From assembly GCF_000217955.3 (NCBI RefSeq), contig NZ_AFOY02000008.1, positions 124,001 to 188,000 on the forward strand: 64,000 nucleotides of DNA, given 5' to 3'. Of the stretch, positions 28,701 to 36,595 are shown piece after piece. The notes under the pieces are model-generated. The model was not told the DNA's origin and searched no databases. It saw nothing but the letters and a program-made list of their open reading frames with translations. Numbering within the stretch: the stretch's first letter is position 1; each line of letters opens with the position of its first letter. This DNA is from Pseudomonas fluorescens HK44 (lineage in GTDB: Bacteria; Pseudomonadota; Gammaproteobacteria; Pseudomonadales; Pseudomonadaceae). Made by a program: the position numbers and the translations under genes.

Positions 28701-30566
28701 CAACGGGTTACCAGCTATCAACGGGACTCTGTCGGACGATTGTTGGTCAAGACTCTGCCCGATAGTGTCAACGTCGAGTACCGCTACGACGGCCTTGGCC
28801 GACTGGTCAGCGTCGATGACGGCCATGACCACCCATTGGAGTTTGAGTACGACCAGCAGGACCGGCTGATCACCGAACACCAGGGCTGGGGCACCTTGCG
28901 CTATGGCTACGACGCCTGCAGCCAGCTCAATCGTCTACGCCTGCCGGACAACAGCACGCTCGATTACCACCACGCCAAGGGCGGTGCGCTGACGGCCATT
29001 GACCTCAACGGCACACGGCTGACCACGCATGTCTTTGACGCGGGGCGCGAACAACAACGCCAGCAAGGCCAACTGCTTAGCCAGTATCACTATGACGAAC
29101 AGGGCCGGTTGCACGCGCACGCGGTCAACCAGTCAGACCGACCGCTGTACATGCGCCACTACAGCTATGCGGTCAACGGTAACCTGGCCGCCATCGCGGA
29201 CAGCCGTCACGGTCAGCGCAGTTATTACTACGACGCGCTCAACCGCCTGACCCGCGTACGCCATGCCCGCGGCGAACCGGCGCAAAGCTTTGAACACGAC
29301 CCGGCCGGCAACCTGCAAATGCACGATCGCCCGGGCCTGGCGACGATCAAAGGCAACCGCCTGCTGCTGCAAGGCGATCGCCATTACGACTACGACGCCT
29401 TCGGCAACCTGATCCGCGAACGCCGCGGTACCGCACAGAAACTCGTCACTGAATACCGCTACGACTGCCAACACCGGTTGATCGGCCTCACGCTGCCGGA
29501 TGGCAAAACCGCCAGCTACCGCTATGACGCCTTCGGTCGGCGCATCGCCAAAACCGTCGACGGCCACACCACCGAGTTCTTCTGGCAAGGCGACAACCTC
29601 GTCGCCGAACGCGGCAAAGAACACTACCGCAGCTACCTCTACGAACCCGGCAACTTCCGCCCCCTGGCCATGCTCGACGGCTTCGGTCCACGCAAGGCCT
29701 GCCCGTTCTACTACCAACTCGACCACCTCGGTACCCCGCAGGAACTCACCGACTACAGCGGCGAAATCGTCTGGTCCGCGACCTATAAGGCCTATGGAAA
29801 ACTCGCCAGCCTCCAGCACATTGGCGGAGAACAACTTGAGCAGCCGTTACGCTTTCAGGGACAGTACTTCGACGCCGAAAGCGGCCTGCACTACAACCGG
29901 CATCGCTACTACAATCCGGACATCGGCCGCTACCTGACACCCGACCCGATCAAATTGGCGGGCGGACTAAACGGCTACCAGTACACCCCGAATCCGACAG
30001 GCTGGGTGGATCCGCTGGGGCTGAGCGGAAATTGTCCGCCACCGAACAAGCCAGGTTGTAAGGCGCCGGATGATGTGGGTGGCGCTGCGGTTGATGAGCA
30101 GCCTCCAGCACTACCTAAGACAGAAAAGTTTGATCCAGAAAATGAGGCAGAGGCCAAACGCCAAGTTTTGGCTTGGGAAAAACAATACAAAATGCATACG
30201 GTCGCGAAGCATGGTCCGGAAATTGGTGATAAGGCCTTAAAGCAGCGGTCAATTGATGGTTCGCATCCAACAAAAAAAGGAGTAAGAGAGAGAATTAATT
30301 CTAGCTCTCAGTTTAAAAGTTGGACTATGCAGTTTCGGGCGATAAGTTATGCACTATCGAAAATGCATCGTGACCCACCTGAACCAACTGGCTACGATAA
30401 CGAACGGAATCCTATTGTTCGAGTGGAGTTGCCAGGTGCCGGTCGTGGCTATAAACCGAATGATAAAGATAGAAATAGCCCCAGGTATATTGAGAGTTTG
30501 GATGGCGCTGAAATTAAGTTTGATAAAAAGAATATAAAACGACCATTTACTGCTTTTCCACGATAG
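25794..30566 (+). CDS. RHS-repeat type VI effector with C-terminal toxin domain
   Basis: A 1590-residue polymorphic toxin. Residues 1-380 form an N-terminal part with two hydrophobic segments (VVELVIDLLIGIVLSFFGVG; RFVAAIFKIIDSF). No PAAR domain is seen, in line with loading through DUF4123 and VgrG. A DUF6531-like segment (NCPVSMVTGEELLTLVDG, about 400) opens the RHS/YD-repeat shell (about 450-1330, many YDxxGRL motifs). The RHS core ends at DPIKLAGGLNGYQYTPNPTG then WVDPLGLSG (to residue 1412), the usual autocleavage boundary. The last 178 residues are the variable toxin. From about base 30100 the DNA is clearly AT-richer. The toxin has H1468, K1472 and H1473 in HTVAKHGPEIGDKAL, a pattern seen in some BECR-type RNase toxins; the activity itself is not established. 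Confidence 0.9.
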   Translation: MGQIVRIEQGLDSFKDTLSLYREQLNRWFIKAADKASHAADLPSLMGMERLIKFGSTTTAVSTGDDDFISSVAQCPADGLLQIESKFESVYDIPLGNIQVDVIAVEGGEKTPVLLDESGKGKFKGTAGKFYRVHVQSEVTVEQVDELFDAYDGLTKELERWLRSEWEGFKPQWSQQSASASLLAAGNGLLAGSWAAIEGVWDSIGLIGDILKDPAKFAERLGGSGAALADLAQKSPELMEKALLLASDEAALCLLLRTASLWLEALPPSQMAGATAEAVSKTVVELVIDLLIGIVLSFFGVGIAYLSVRLMRYGQYIVDAALRFVAAIFKIIDSFMDYVDRYKKVAARGVVAGLKKGRMQLRWSGRNNTTLNKHEPHVDVPKQAKNPNGNSADSADKTATHNCPVSMVTGEELLTLVDGSLDGILPFDFTRLYRTSAAEIDSGLGFGWSHSLAHRLEIDGDNVIWIDHENRRTAFPLPNIERPAIHNSLSRAAIYLGDDSEELILAQAGDDTRFYHFHNGRLTTISDAYDNRLRITLDRQDRIKRLDNGAGRALLLRYDRSHLIAVDYQCFVPAQSLDEAWRTEQTLVSYRYDEREQLIEATNAAGESERYDYDAQHVILQRQLAGGASFFWEWERSGKAARCIRHWASFSQMDAQYVWDDQGGVTVLNIDGSEEVYVHDDRARLVRKVDLEGGEHLKAYDDKGRLIAEQDPLGAVTEYRYDEVGRLVALIPPEDEPTAYEYRDGFLHARYRGKAVWKYRRNAQGDVTEATDPDGHVTHYHYDTQGRLLSIRYPDTSRHVFVWNGLGQLLEETLPDGGQRRFSYDALGRQITRQDEHGAVTCYQWDAVGRLIQTTLPTGASRAFSYNAYGKITAERDELDRVTRYEYADDLHLVSRRINADGTQLRYRYDNAQLLLTEIENESGEKYQLDYTPNGLIRQETGFDGRRTAYAYDLNGHLLEKTEFGDDGSQRVTSYQRDSVGRLLVKTLPDSVNVEYRYDGLGRLVSVDDGHDHPLEFEYDQQDRLITEHQGWGTLRYGYDACSQLNRLRLPDNSTLDYHHAKGGALTAIDLNGTRLTTHVFDAGREQQRQQGQLLSQYHYDEQGRLHAHAVNQSDRPLYMRHYSYAVNGNLAAIADSRHGQRSYYYDALNRLTRVRHARGEPAQSFEHDPAGNLQMHDRPGLATIKGNRLLLQGDRHYDYDAFGNLIRERRGTAQKLVTEYRYDCQHRLIGLTLPDGKTASYRYDAFGRRIAKTVDGHTTEFFWQGDNLVAERGKEHYRSYLYEPGNFRPLAMLDGFGPRKACPFYYQLDHLGTPQELTDYSGEIVWSATYKAYGKLASLQHIGGEQLEQPLRFQGQYFDAESGLHYNRHRYYNPDIGRYLTPDPIKLAGGLNGYQYTPNPTGWVDPLGLSGNCPPPNKPGCKAPDDVGGAAVDEQPPALPKTEKFDPENEAEAKRQVLAWEKQYKMHTVAKHGPEIGDKALKQRSIDGSHPTKKGVRERINSSSQFKSWTMQFRAISYALSKMHRDPPEPTGYDNERNPIVRVELPGAGRGYKPNDKDRNSPRYIESLDGAEIKFDKKNIKRPFTAFPR

Positions 30567-30575
30567 GTGAAATGA

Positions 30576-30992
30576 ATGTTGACTCATCCGTTTGTGAACA
30601 TCCCTTATGTGCCAGTTCCTTTGTATTTGCTTGGGGGGATATCAATATACGATAGAGAGGAAACGCTGGGTGAGGAGCTGTGGGTATATAATCCGAATAA
30701 GAAAGATGATAGGGAGAAGATAATAAAGGTGTTCATACTTCCAGACTTTGACTATTTAACTTATAGGCATAGGTTTGTAACGTTCAAAATGCTTGAGGAC
30801 ATCCTGAGGCAAGCAGACTTTGATTTTGCTGCTCAGTTTGAAAGTGATTACGATGAACCACGCACTATTGCGTGGAATGAAACAGAAATAGACGATCCTC
30901 GTGGTTTTTTTGAGGATATATATCGGTTGGCGAGCGAAGCGTGGAAAGACGATCTCCATAAGGCCAGCCTTGAAGATCAGTCCACTTGGTAA
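30576..30992 (+). CDS. Candidate immunity protein for the RHS toxin
   Basis: I do not recognise the family. It encodes 138 residues, acidic overall (e.g. ADFDFAAQFESDYDEP and ETEIDDPRGFFEDIYRLA), with no signal peptide or membrane segment, so it is probably cytoplasmic. The ATG at 30576 has AGGTGA five bases upstream; another ATG at 30572 is out of frame. It starts nine bases after the RHS stop and shares the AT-rich composition of the toxin end, as expected if the two moved together. An acidic cytoplasmic partner fits a toxin that acts on nucleic acid inside the cell. The immunity role is inferred from position only. Confidence 0.65.
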   Translation: MLTHPFVNIPYVPVPLYLLGGISIYDREETLGEELWVYNPNKKDDREKIIKVFILPDFDYLTYRHRFVTFKMLEDILRQADFDFAAQFESDYDEPRTIAWNETEIDDPRGFFEDIYRLASEAWKDDLHKASLEDQSTW

Positions 30993-31219
30993 AAGAACGA
31001 CCCTGAGACGGAGGCGAAATTTCTGGGCAAAGTCGTCGGAAGTTTCCTTCAAAATCTAACGGTTTCCGTGAACTGGTGCGAAATGAGTTCAACCGATAGC
31101 CTTTGGTGGTCACTGACAATTCAGTGGCGGGGTGTAGGAACCCTTCAATACCATCGGAAACGCGTTAGCGTCGAAACCTGATTTGCGGCCGTCAATGTAC
31201 GTCCGTAAGATTTGTTGCG
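30993..31219. other. Non-coding tail of the effector island, with a promoter candidate
   Basis: No ORF with support is seen. TTGCGG at 31183-31188 and TAAGAT at 31206-31211, 17 bases apart, form a plausible sigma-70 promoter. It would start transcription at about 31218, exactly where the structured leader of the next gene begins. The rest (30993-31180) may be decayed cassette DNA; I recognise nothing in it. Confidence 0.4.
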
Positions 31220-31325
31220 GCGGCTGTGCGCGGGCACGCTTCGGCGTGATCGAGTTCTCCGATGCTCGGTATTCCTACCCCGCGTATAGCTGCCACCTAA
31301 GCCTGTAGGAAGGCTGATGGTAGCT
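31220..31325 (+). promoter_or_regulatory. Structured 5' leader of the DUF3077-type gene (copy B)
   Basis: Closing stem P1 pairs 31220-31234 (GCGGCTGTGCGCGGG) with 31279-31293 (CCCGCGTATAGCTGC): 15 of 15 positions pair if G-U is allowed. Inside are hairpin P2 (CACGC-TTCG-GCGTG, 31235-31248) and hairpin P3 (TCGAG, 10-base loop, CTCGG, 31250-31269). The 3' arm of P1 can instead pair downstream: AGCTGCCA (31288-31295) with TGGTAGCT (31318-31325), enclosing a small AGCC/GGCT hairpin. The start codon follows at 31349 with GGAG at 31338-31341. The same architecture, with many base-pair-preserving changes, precedes the DUF6124 gene at 53773. Confidence 0.7.
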
Positions 31326-31348
31326 CTCATTTACATTGGAGATCTCAA

Positions 31349-31672
31349 ATGCCATCACTTCACCCCGATCCACCCTACGTTCCGCCGACTTCCCATCCTT
31401 CCAACCGCTACATGGCCCTCACCAGCAATTGCAGCGACATGCCAACCCTGTTCGTCGACACCCACGCGCCGCTGGATATCCTGCATGACGCTGCCGGTTA
31501 TCGTATTCGCGCCGTGACTCAGGTGCTGGAGAACCTGGCGATGCGTGGGGAGATTGCCAGCGACTCGGTGATTCTTAACGACTTCGCGTTGCTGTGTGCC
31601 ATCCCGCTGCGTGATGGTTGCGATCTGCTGGACGTGATCGGACGGAGGTTGCAAGCGAGACCTTCGGCGTAA
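31349..31672 (+). CDS. DUF3077-type small Pseudomonas protein
   Basis: A 107-residue protein of the small Pseudomonas-restricted DUF3077/DUF6124-like type; function unknown. The N-terminus (SLHPDPPYVPPTSHPSNRYM) is proline-rich, followed by predicted helices: LFVDTHAPLDILHDAAGYRI, RAVTQVLENLAMRGEI. The segment DAAGYRIRAVTQVLENLA resembles the helical repeat region of this family. It has GGAG upstream of the ATG at 31349 and a structured leader. A decayed copy of its middle part lies at 3094-3226. No enzyme motif or membrane segment is visible. A regulatory or stress role is possible, but nothing in the sequence shows it. Confidence 0.65.
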   Translation: MPSLHPDPPYVPPTSHPSNRYMALTSNCSDMPTLFVDTHAPLDILHDAAGYRIRAVTQVLENLAMRGEIASDSVILNDFALLCAIPLRDGCDLLDVIGRRLQARPSA

Positions 31673-31790
31673 CGTCACGCGGTTTTGTGGCGAAGGGGCT
31701 TGTCGGATCGCCGCACTGCCCCGTTCGGCTGCGTAGCAGTCGTAATCCCGGCGAATGCGGTATGTCTTGAAGAAGTGATCGCCGGTTTTG

Positions 31791-31833
31791 GGGCCGCTTT
31801 GCGGCCCAGCGGGGGCAAGCCCCCTCGCCACAG
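31791..31833. repeat. REP-type hairpins before rlmJ
   Basis: GGGCCGC-TTT-GCGGCCC (31791-31807) is followed directly by GGGGGCAAGCCCCC (31811-31824) and CTCGCCACAG, the right half of a TGTGGCGAGG-type REP. It lies between the DUF3077-type gene and rlmJ; the hairpins could also act as a terminator. Confidence 0.7.
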
Positions 31834-31920
31834 GTGATGCGTTGTTCCATCCGCTCGGCTGCCAACCCCTGACGCTGGGCGCGGTACAAGGTAAACTTCG
31901 CCTCCTTCGCAGGAGCAGCC

Positions 31921-32757
31921 ATGAATTATCGTCACGCCTTCCACGCCGGCAATCACGCCGATGTGTTCAAACACCTGACCTTGACCCGCCTCATCGCCTT
32001 GATGTCGCGCAAGGAGCAGCCGTTTGCCTATCTCGACACCCACGCCGGCATTGGTCTGTATGACCTGCAGGGCGATCAGGCGAGCCGTACCGGTGAATAC
32101 CTGGAAGGCATCGCACGCTTGTGGGGCGCGCAGGATCTGCCGCCGCTGACCGCCGATTACATGCGGGTCTTGCATGAGATGAACCCGGATGGCGAGTTGC
32201 GCTACTACCCGGGCTCGCCTGAGCTGGCGCGGCGTTTGACCCGTCCGCAGGACCGGGTGTTGCTCAACGAGAAACACCCGGAAGACGGGTTGCTGCTCAA
32301 GGACAACATGAAGGGCGATCGCCGGGTCAAAGTGCACCTGGGCGAAGGCTGGCACGTGCCTCGGGCGCTGTTGCCGGTGCCGGAGAAGCGTGGGTTGATG
32401 CTGATCGATCCGCCGTTCGAGAAGCTCGACGAGATGCAGCGCTGCGCTGCGTCGCTGAAAGAGGCGATTGGCCGGATGCGTCAAACCGTGGCGGCGATCT
32501 GGTACCCGGTGAAGGACCAGCGCATGTTGCGTCGTTTCTACCAGGATCTGGCGGGCACCGGCGCGCCGAAGTTGTTGCGCGTGGAGTTGCTGGTGCATCC
32601 GCTGGATACGCCGAACAGCCTGAACGGCTCCGGGCTGGCGATTGCCAATCCGCCGTGGGGGCTTGAGGAAGAGTTGCGCGAGTTGTTGCCGTGGTTGTCG
32701 AAAAAGCTCGGCCAGACCCAGGGTGGGTGGCAGATGGATTGGTTGATCGCCGAGTAA
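31921..32757 (+). CDS. rlmJ: 23S rRNA (adenine-2030-N6)-methyltransferase RlmJ
   Basis: A 278-residue SAM-dependent enzyme that methylates A2030 of 23S rRNA. The characteristic N-terminus MNYRHAFHAGNHADVFKHLT is intact, followed by YLDTHAGIGLYDL (SAM binding) and the catalytic DPPF within MLIDPPFEKLDEM. The C-terminal segment LNGSGLAIANPPWGLEEELR is typical of the family. The gene stands alone between two REP elements. In PAO1 it sits between the acyl-CoA dehydrogenase gene and msrA, and here it marks the point where the conserved backbone resumes after the effector island. Confidence 0.95.
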   Translation: MNYRHAFHAGNHADVFKHLTLTRLIALMSRKEQPFAYLDTHAGIGLYDLQGDQASRTGEYLEGIARLWGAQDLPPLTADYMRVLHEMNPDGELRYYPGSPELARRLTRPQDRVLLNEKHPEDGLLLKDNMKGDRRVKVHLGEGWHVPRALLPVPEKRGLMLIDPPFEKLDEMQRCAASLKEAIGRMRQTVAAIWYPVKDQRMLRRFYQDLAGTGAPKLLRVELLVHPLDTPNSLNGSGLAIANPPWGLEEELRELLPWLSKKLGQTQGGWQMDWLIAE

Positions 32758-32759
32758 TG

Positions 32760-32892
32760 TGTGGCGAGGGAGCTTGCTCCCGCTCGGCTGCGAAGCAGTC
32801 GTAAAATCGGTATACAGGTTCTATCTGAAAGAACGTTGTCACTGATTTTAGGGCCGCTTCGCGCCCCAGCGGGAGCAAGCTCCCTCGCCACA
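32760..32892. repeat. REP doublet between rlmJ and msrA
   Basis: A 25-base unit (TGTGGCGAGGGAGCTTGCTC plus CCGCT) at 32760-32784 and its exact inverted copy at 32868-32892 enclose an 83-base spacer that contains GGGCCGCTTCGCGCCCC. It is the same family as 11328-11460 and begins just three bases after the rlmJ stop, so it probably also ends rlmJ and msrA transcripts. Confidence 0.8.
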
Positions 32893-32909
32893 GGTACTGT
32901 GTTCACCCA

Positions 32910-33557
32910 TCAGATCGGGCAGGTCACGCCCGTACCGCCAATCCCGCAATACCCTTCAGGGTTCTTCGCCAGGTATTGCTGGTGGTAGGCCTCGGCGAAG
33001 TAGAACGTCGGAGCTTCTTCGATTTCTGTGGTGATGGTGCCTTTGCCGGCCTTGGTCAGTTCGGCCTGGAACACTTGCTCGCTGTGCTTGGCGGCTGCCA
33101 GCTGAGTTGGGGTAGTGGCATAGATCACCGAGCGATACTGGGTGCCGATGTCATTGCCCTGACGCATGCCTTGGGTCGGGTTGTGCAATTCCCAGAACAT
33201 CTTCAGCAGCTCTTCATAGCTGACTTTTGCCGGTTCGTAGACCACCAGTACCACTTCGCTGTGGCCGGTCAGGCCCGAGCAGACCTCTTCGTAAGTCGGG
33301 TTCGGGGTAAAGCCGCCAGCGTAACCCACTGCCGTACTGACTACGCCTTCACGCTGCCAGAACTTGCGTTCCGCGCCCCAGAAGCAGCCAAGGCCGAAGA
33401 TTGCGAAATCCACATCGGTGACGAACGGGCCCAGTAGCGGGGCGTCGAGGACGAAGTGTTTTTCCGGCACGGTCATCGGAGTTTCGCGGCCAGGCAGAGC
33501 TTGTTCTTTAGTTGGGAGCACGTTTTTGTTCACCAGAATTTCCGAGCGCAGAACCAT
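32910..33557 (-). CDS. msrA: Peptide methionine sulfoxide reductase MsrA
   Basis: A 215-residue repair enzyme that reduces methionine-S-sulfoxide in proteins and free methionine. The catalytic motif [11 protein letters not shown] is present, with family segments [20 protein letters not shown] and [13 protein letters not shown], and the C-terminal resolving-cysteine region [14 protein letters not shown]. The N-terminal extension of about 45 residues ([15 protein letters not shown]) is common in this MsrA subgroup. It likely recycles through thioredoxin. It sits upstream of dipA's 3' end in the same orientation, as in PAO1 (PA5018/PA5017). Confidence 0.95.
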   Translation of the reverse strand: MVLRSEILVNKNVLPTKEQALPGRETPMTVPEKHFVLDAPLLGPFVTDVDFAIFGLGCFWGAERKFWQREGVVSTAVGYAGGFTPNPTYEEVCSGLTGHSEVVLVVYEPAKVSYEELLKMFWELHNPTQGMRQGNDIGTQYRSVIYATTPTQLAAAKHSEQVFQAELTKAGKGTITTEIEEAPTFYFAEAYHQQYLAKNPEGYCGIGGTGVTCPI

Positions 33558-33634
33558 GATCAGTCCTCTCAGTCAGGTTGGGATGAGCGATATACGCAAT
33601 AAGACCCACAGTGTGCCCGAGTGTTACAGCGCTG

Positions 33635-36328
33635 TCAGGCGGTTGGGCCACGCGGATAGCGTTTGAGCTGCTCGATCAGCTCGGCGCCCGGGATCGGCCG
33701 GTCGAACAGGTAGCCCTGGCCGACGTCGCAGCGGTGGCGACGGAGGAACGCCAGTTGTTCGGCGGTTTCGATGCCTTCGGCGACCACTTTGATCTTGAGG
33801 TTATGGGCCATGGCGATCACGGCCGAGGTGATTTCCATGTCGTCCTGGTTGTCCGGGATTTCATGGATGAAGCTGCGATCGATCTTGATGATGTCGATCG
33901 GGAATTTCTTCAGGTAGCTGAGTGATGAGTAACCGGTACCGAAGTCGTCCATGGCCAGGGTCAGGCCCAGACGCTTGAGTTGGTCGAGCTGCAAGTGCGT
34001 ATCTTCGGTGGCTTCCAGCAGCAGGCCTTCGGTCAGTTCCAGCTCCAGCAAGCATGCGGGCAGTTGCTCTTCCTTGAGGATGTTGGCAATCGATGAAACC
34101 AGGTCCGGGTCGGAGAACTGCTTGGGCGACAGGTTGATCGCCACCTGCAAATTGCCGAGCCCGGCGGCGGTCAGCTCGATGCTCTTGCGGCACGCCTGAC
34201 GGGCGATCCATTTGCCGATGGGAATAATCAGACCGGTTTCTTCGGCGACGCTGATGAACTGATCCGGGCGGATCATGCCCTTTTCCGGATGGTTCCAGCG
34301 CAGCAACGCTTCCATCCCCAGCAAGCGCCCGGAGCGCAGGCACAGCTTGGGCTGGTAGAACACGTCCAGCTCGTTCTGGGTCAGGGCGCGGCGCAGGTTG
34401 TTTTCCACGAACAGTTTGTAGCTGGCCTCGGCGTTCAGCGCTTCGGTAAACACCTGAACCTGATGCTTGCCGTTGGCCTTGGCCTTGTGCAGCGCGAGCC
34501 CGGCGTTACGCATCAGGGTCTGCGGATCGCGGCCGTGCAGTGGCGCGCAGGCCAGGCCGACGGAGCCGGTGACGCTGATCAACTGGTTGTCGACGAACAT
34601 CGGCTTATCCAGCGTCATCAACAATTGGCTGGCGACGTGTTGGCCGGCCTGAAGGTGGGTGTCGTCGAGCAGCACCGCGAACTCGTTACTGGCGAACCGC
34701 GCCAGGCTGCCGCTCGGGCTCAGGCTGTTGCGCAGCCGCCGGGCCAGGCTGATCAGCAGTTTGTCGCCGGTCTGGTGGCCGAGGCTGTCATTGATTCGCT
34801 TGAAGTTGTCGATGTCCACCAGCAGCAGGCAGATCGGGCTGTCGCTGTCGCGGGCGAAACGCTCGTCGAGGTTGCGGATGAATGCCGGACGGTTGCCCAG
34901 GTTGGTCAGATTGTCGGTGTAGGCCAGGCGCTCGATACGTTGCTGGGCGAGCTTGGTCTGGGTGATGTCTTCGTAGATGCCGATGTAGTGGGTCAGTTCA
35001 CGGTTGTCGCCGTAGACCTTGGAGATCGACAGCTGGCCCCAGTACGGTTCGAGGTTTTTGCGTCGGCTCTTGAACTCGCCCTGCCAGCTGTTGCTCTTGG
35101 CCAGGCTTGAGGGCGCGTCGAACAGCAGTTCACTGAGGTTTTCCAACGCCGGCAGTTCCGACAGCCGATGGCCGTGGACTTCTTCGGTGCTGTACTGGGT
35201 GATCGCGGTGAAGCTGGGGTTGACGTACTCGACCACACCGTCGCAATTGACCAGCAAAAAGGCGTTGGCACTTTGCTCGACCGCGCGCTGGAACAGGTGC
35301 AACGCGCTGGTGGCGGTGCGGCGATTATGGTTGTTGATGACCTGGGCGAACTGGTCGGCCAGCTCGCCGGCGAAGGCGATCTCGTCCGACTGCCAGGCGC
35401 GGGTCATGCCGGTTTGCTCCAGGCACAGCACACCGACGACCTGACCGTCGACACGGATGCTGGCGTCGAGCATGGCATTGATGTCGCGCGGACGCAGTCT
35501 CTCGGCCATTTCCCGGGTGCGCGGGTCACGCATGGTGTTGTGGGCGTCGACCGCCCGGCTGGTGTGCAAGGCTTCCAGGTAATCGGGGAAGTTGCTGGCG
35601 TCAATCACGTCCGGCAACCAGTACTCTTGAGAAGCGCGATGGTAGGCGGAAATCGGCACCAGCTTCTGGCCGTCAAGGTTCCACAGGCTCGCGCAGTCGA
35701 TTTCGTAGATGTCGCAGGCGCTGCGGGTGATCAGTTCGGCGGCTTCTTGCAAGGAGTTGCCAGTGCTGTAGCGCTGGCGCGCGAGCAGCAGGATCAGGTC
35801 TTGCTGGGCGCGAACGCGATCCAGGTGCAGCAGTTGTTCCTGCTGGACGCGCTGGTTCAGTTCCAGGGCAATCTGCAGGCGCGAGTTCTGGGTTTCCAGG
35901 TCCAGCGCCGGTAGCAGCGGATCATCGGAAAACAACCCATCGACCACCAGCAGATAGCCGCGTAGCAGGTGGCGATTGTGTTGTTTGTAGGCTTCGCCCA
36001 ATTCGAGCAGGCTGAGGGAGCCTTGGGCGGTGTGTAGCGTGTAGCGGACCAGGTAATGCGGGCTTGCGGTCAATTGCTGCTGGATCGCATCGTGCAACTG
36101 ATAGCGCGCTTCGGGCTCCATCAGGCTCGCATAGGGTGAGCCGACCAGAGCGCACAGCTCGACAGCGGGCAAACCGAACTGACGTTCACAATTAGGGTCA
36201 AGGAACAGCAGCGCCCAGCTTGGTTCATTCAGCCGTTCGAAACGCAGCATGCCGAGCCGCGAGGGCACAGGCAACTGCGTCACTACCTCGGCCACCATAC
36301 GGCTGGCGGCATCGGGATGGCTTTTCAT
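33635..36328 (-). CDS. dipA: DipA-like c-di-GMP phosphodiesterase (PAS-GAF-PAS-GGDEF-EAL)
   Basis: An 897-residue cytoplasmic signalling protein. In order: an N-terminal PAS-like part (about 20-130), GAF (about 190-335), PAS (about 345-460, VEYVNPSFTAITQYSTEEV), GGDEF (about 475-630) and EAL (about 650-890). The GGDEF signature is degenerate (ASNEF in LARFASNEFAVLL), so it should not make c-di-GMP. The EAL motifs are all intact: GMEALLRW, INLSPKQF, LELTEGLL, DDFGTGYSSL, KIDRSFI and EGIET. So it should hydrolyse c-di-GMP. Architecture, degenerate ASNEF motif and position next to msrA match P. aeruginosa DipA (PA5017), which promotes biofilm dispersal. Confidence 0.88.
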   Translation of the reverse strand: MKSHPDAASRMVAEVVTQLPVPSRLGMLRFERLNEPSWALLFLDPNCERQFGLPAVELCALVGSPYASLMEPEARYQLHDAIQQQLTASPHYLVRYTLHTAQGSLSLLELGEAYKQHNRHLLRGYLLVVDGLFSDDPLLPALDLETQNSRLQIALELNQRVQQEQLLHLDRVRAQQDLILLLARQRYSTGNSLQEAAELITRSACDIYEIDCASLWNLDGQKLVPISAYHRASQEYWLPDVIDASNFPDYLEALHTSRAVDAHNTMRDPRTREMAERLRPRDINAMLDASIRVDGQVVGVLCLEQTGMTRAWQSDEIAFAGELADQFAQVINNHNRRTATSALHLFQRAVEQSANAFLLVNCDGVVEYVNPSFTAITQYSTEEVHGHRLSELPALENLSELLFDAPSSLAKSNSWQGEFKSRRKNLEPYWGQLSISKVYGDNRELTHYIGIYEDITQTKLAQQRIERLAYTDNLTNLGNRPAFIRNLDERFARDSDSPICLLLVDIDNFKRINDSLGHQTGDKLLISLARRLRNSLSPSGSLARFASNEFAVLLDDTHLQAGQHVASQLLMTLDKPMFVDNQLISVTGSVGLACAPLHGRDPQTLMRNAGLALHKAKANGKHQVQVFTEALNAEASYKLFVENNLRRALTQNELDVFYQPKLCLRSGRLLGMEALLRWNHPEKGMIRPDQFISVAEETGLIIPIGKWIARQACRKSIELTAAGLGNLQVAINLSPKQFSDPDLVSSIANILKEEQLPACLLELELTEGLLLEATEDTHLQLDQLKRLGLTLAMDDFGTGYSSLSYLKKFPIDIIKIDRSFIHEIPDNQDDMEITSAVIAMAHNLKIKVVAEGIETAEQLAFLRRHRCDVGQGYLFDRPIPGAELIEQLKRYPRGPTA

Positions 36329-36516
36329 GGAAGAAACTCGCTTCGAAAATACTGATCGCGCCGGGCTCGCGCCCTCTTTACTGTTGCCTGCGGCAAGGTT
36401 GCATCATGCTGCACTGACTGACAAGTAAGGATGAAGGCTAAGTGCTATAAGACTGTATCGGCGGGGGTGGGTTTTTCTCCAGCGAGGGCCTGAAAGTAAT
36501 GCGCTAGAGCGAAAAG

Positions 36517-36584
36517 ATCGCAGCCTTCGGCAGCTCCTGCAGGGTGTGCGCCGTTCTCTTGTGGGAGCTGCCGAAGGCTGCGAT
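36517..36584. repeat. Inverted repeat with 21-base arms, probable terminator
   Basis: The arm ATCGCAGCCTTCGGCAGCTC plus C at 36517-36537 is repeated inverted at 36564-36584, with a 26-base loop; T-tracts flank both sides. It lies just after the phoD-type gene (minus strand, stop at 36596) and probably ends its transcript before dipA. The motif is related to the terminator at 14767-14809. Confidence 0.75.
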
Positions 36585-36595
36585 TTTTTCCGGGC

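Noticed and set aside
27222..28880. 552-codon minus-strand frame inside the RHS gene
   Set aside because: The repetitive YD codons of RHS genes create long antisense frames; no start signal or domain is seen.
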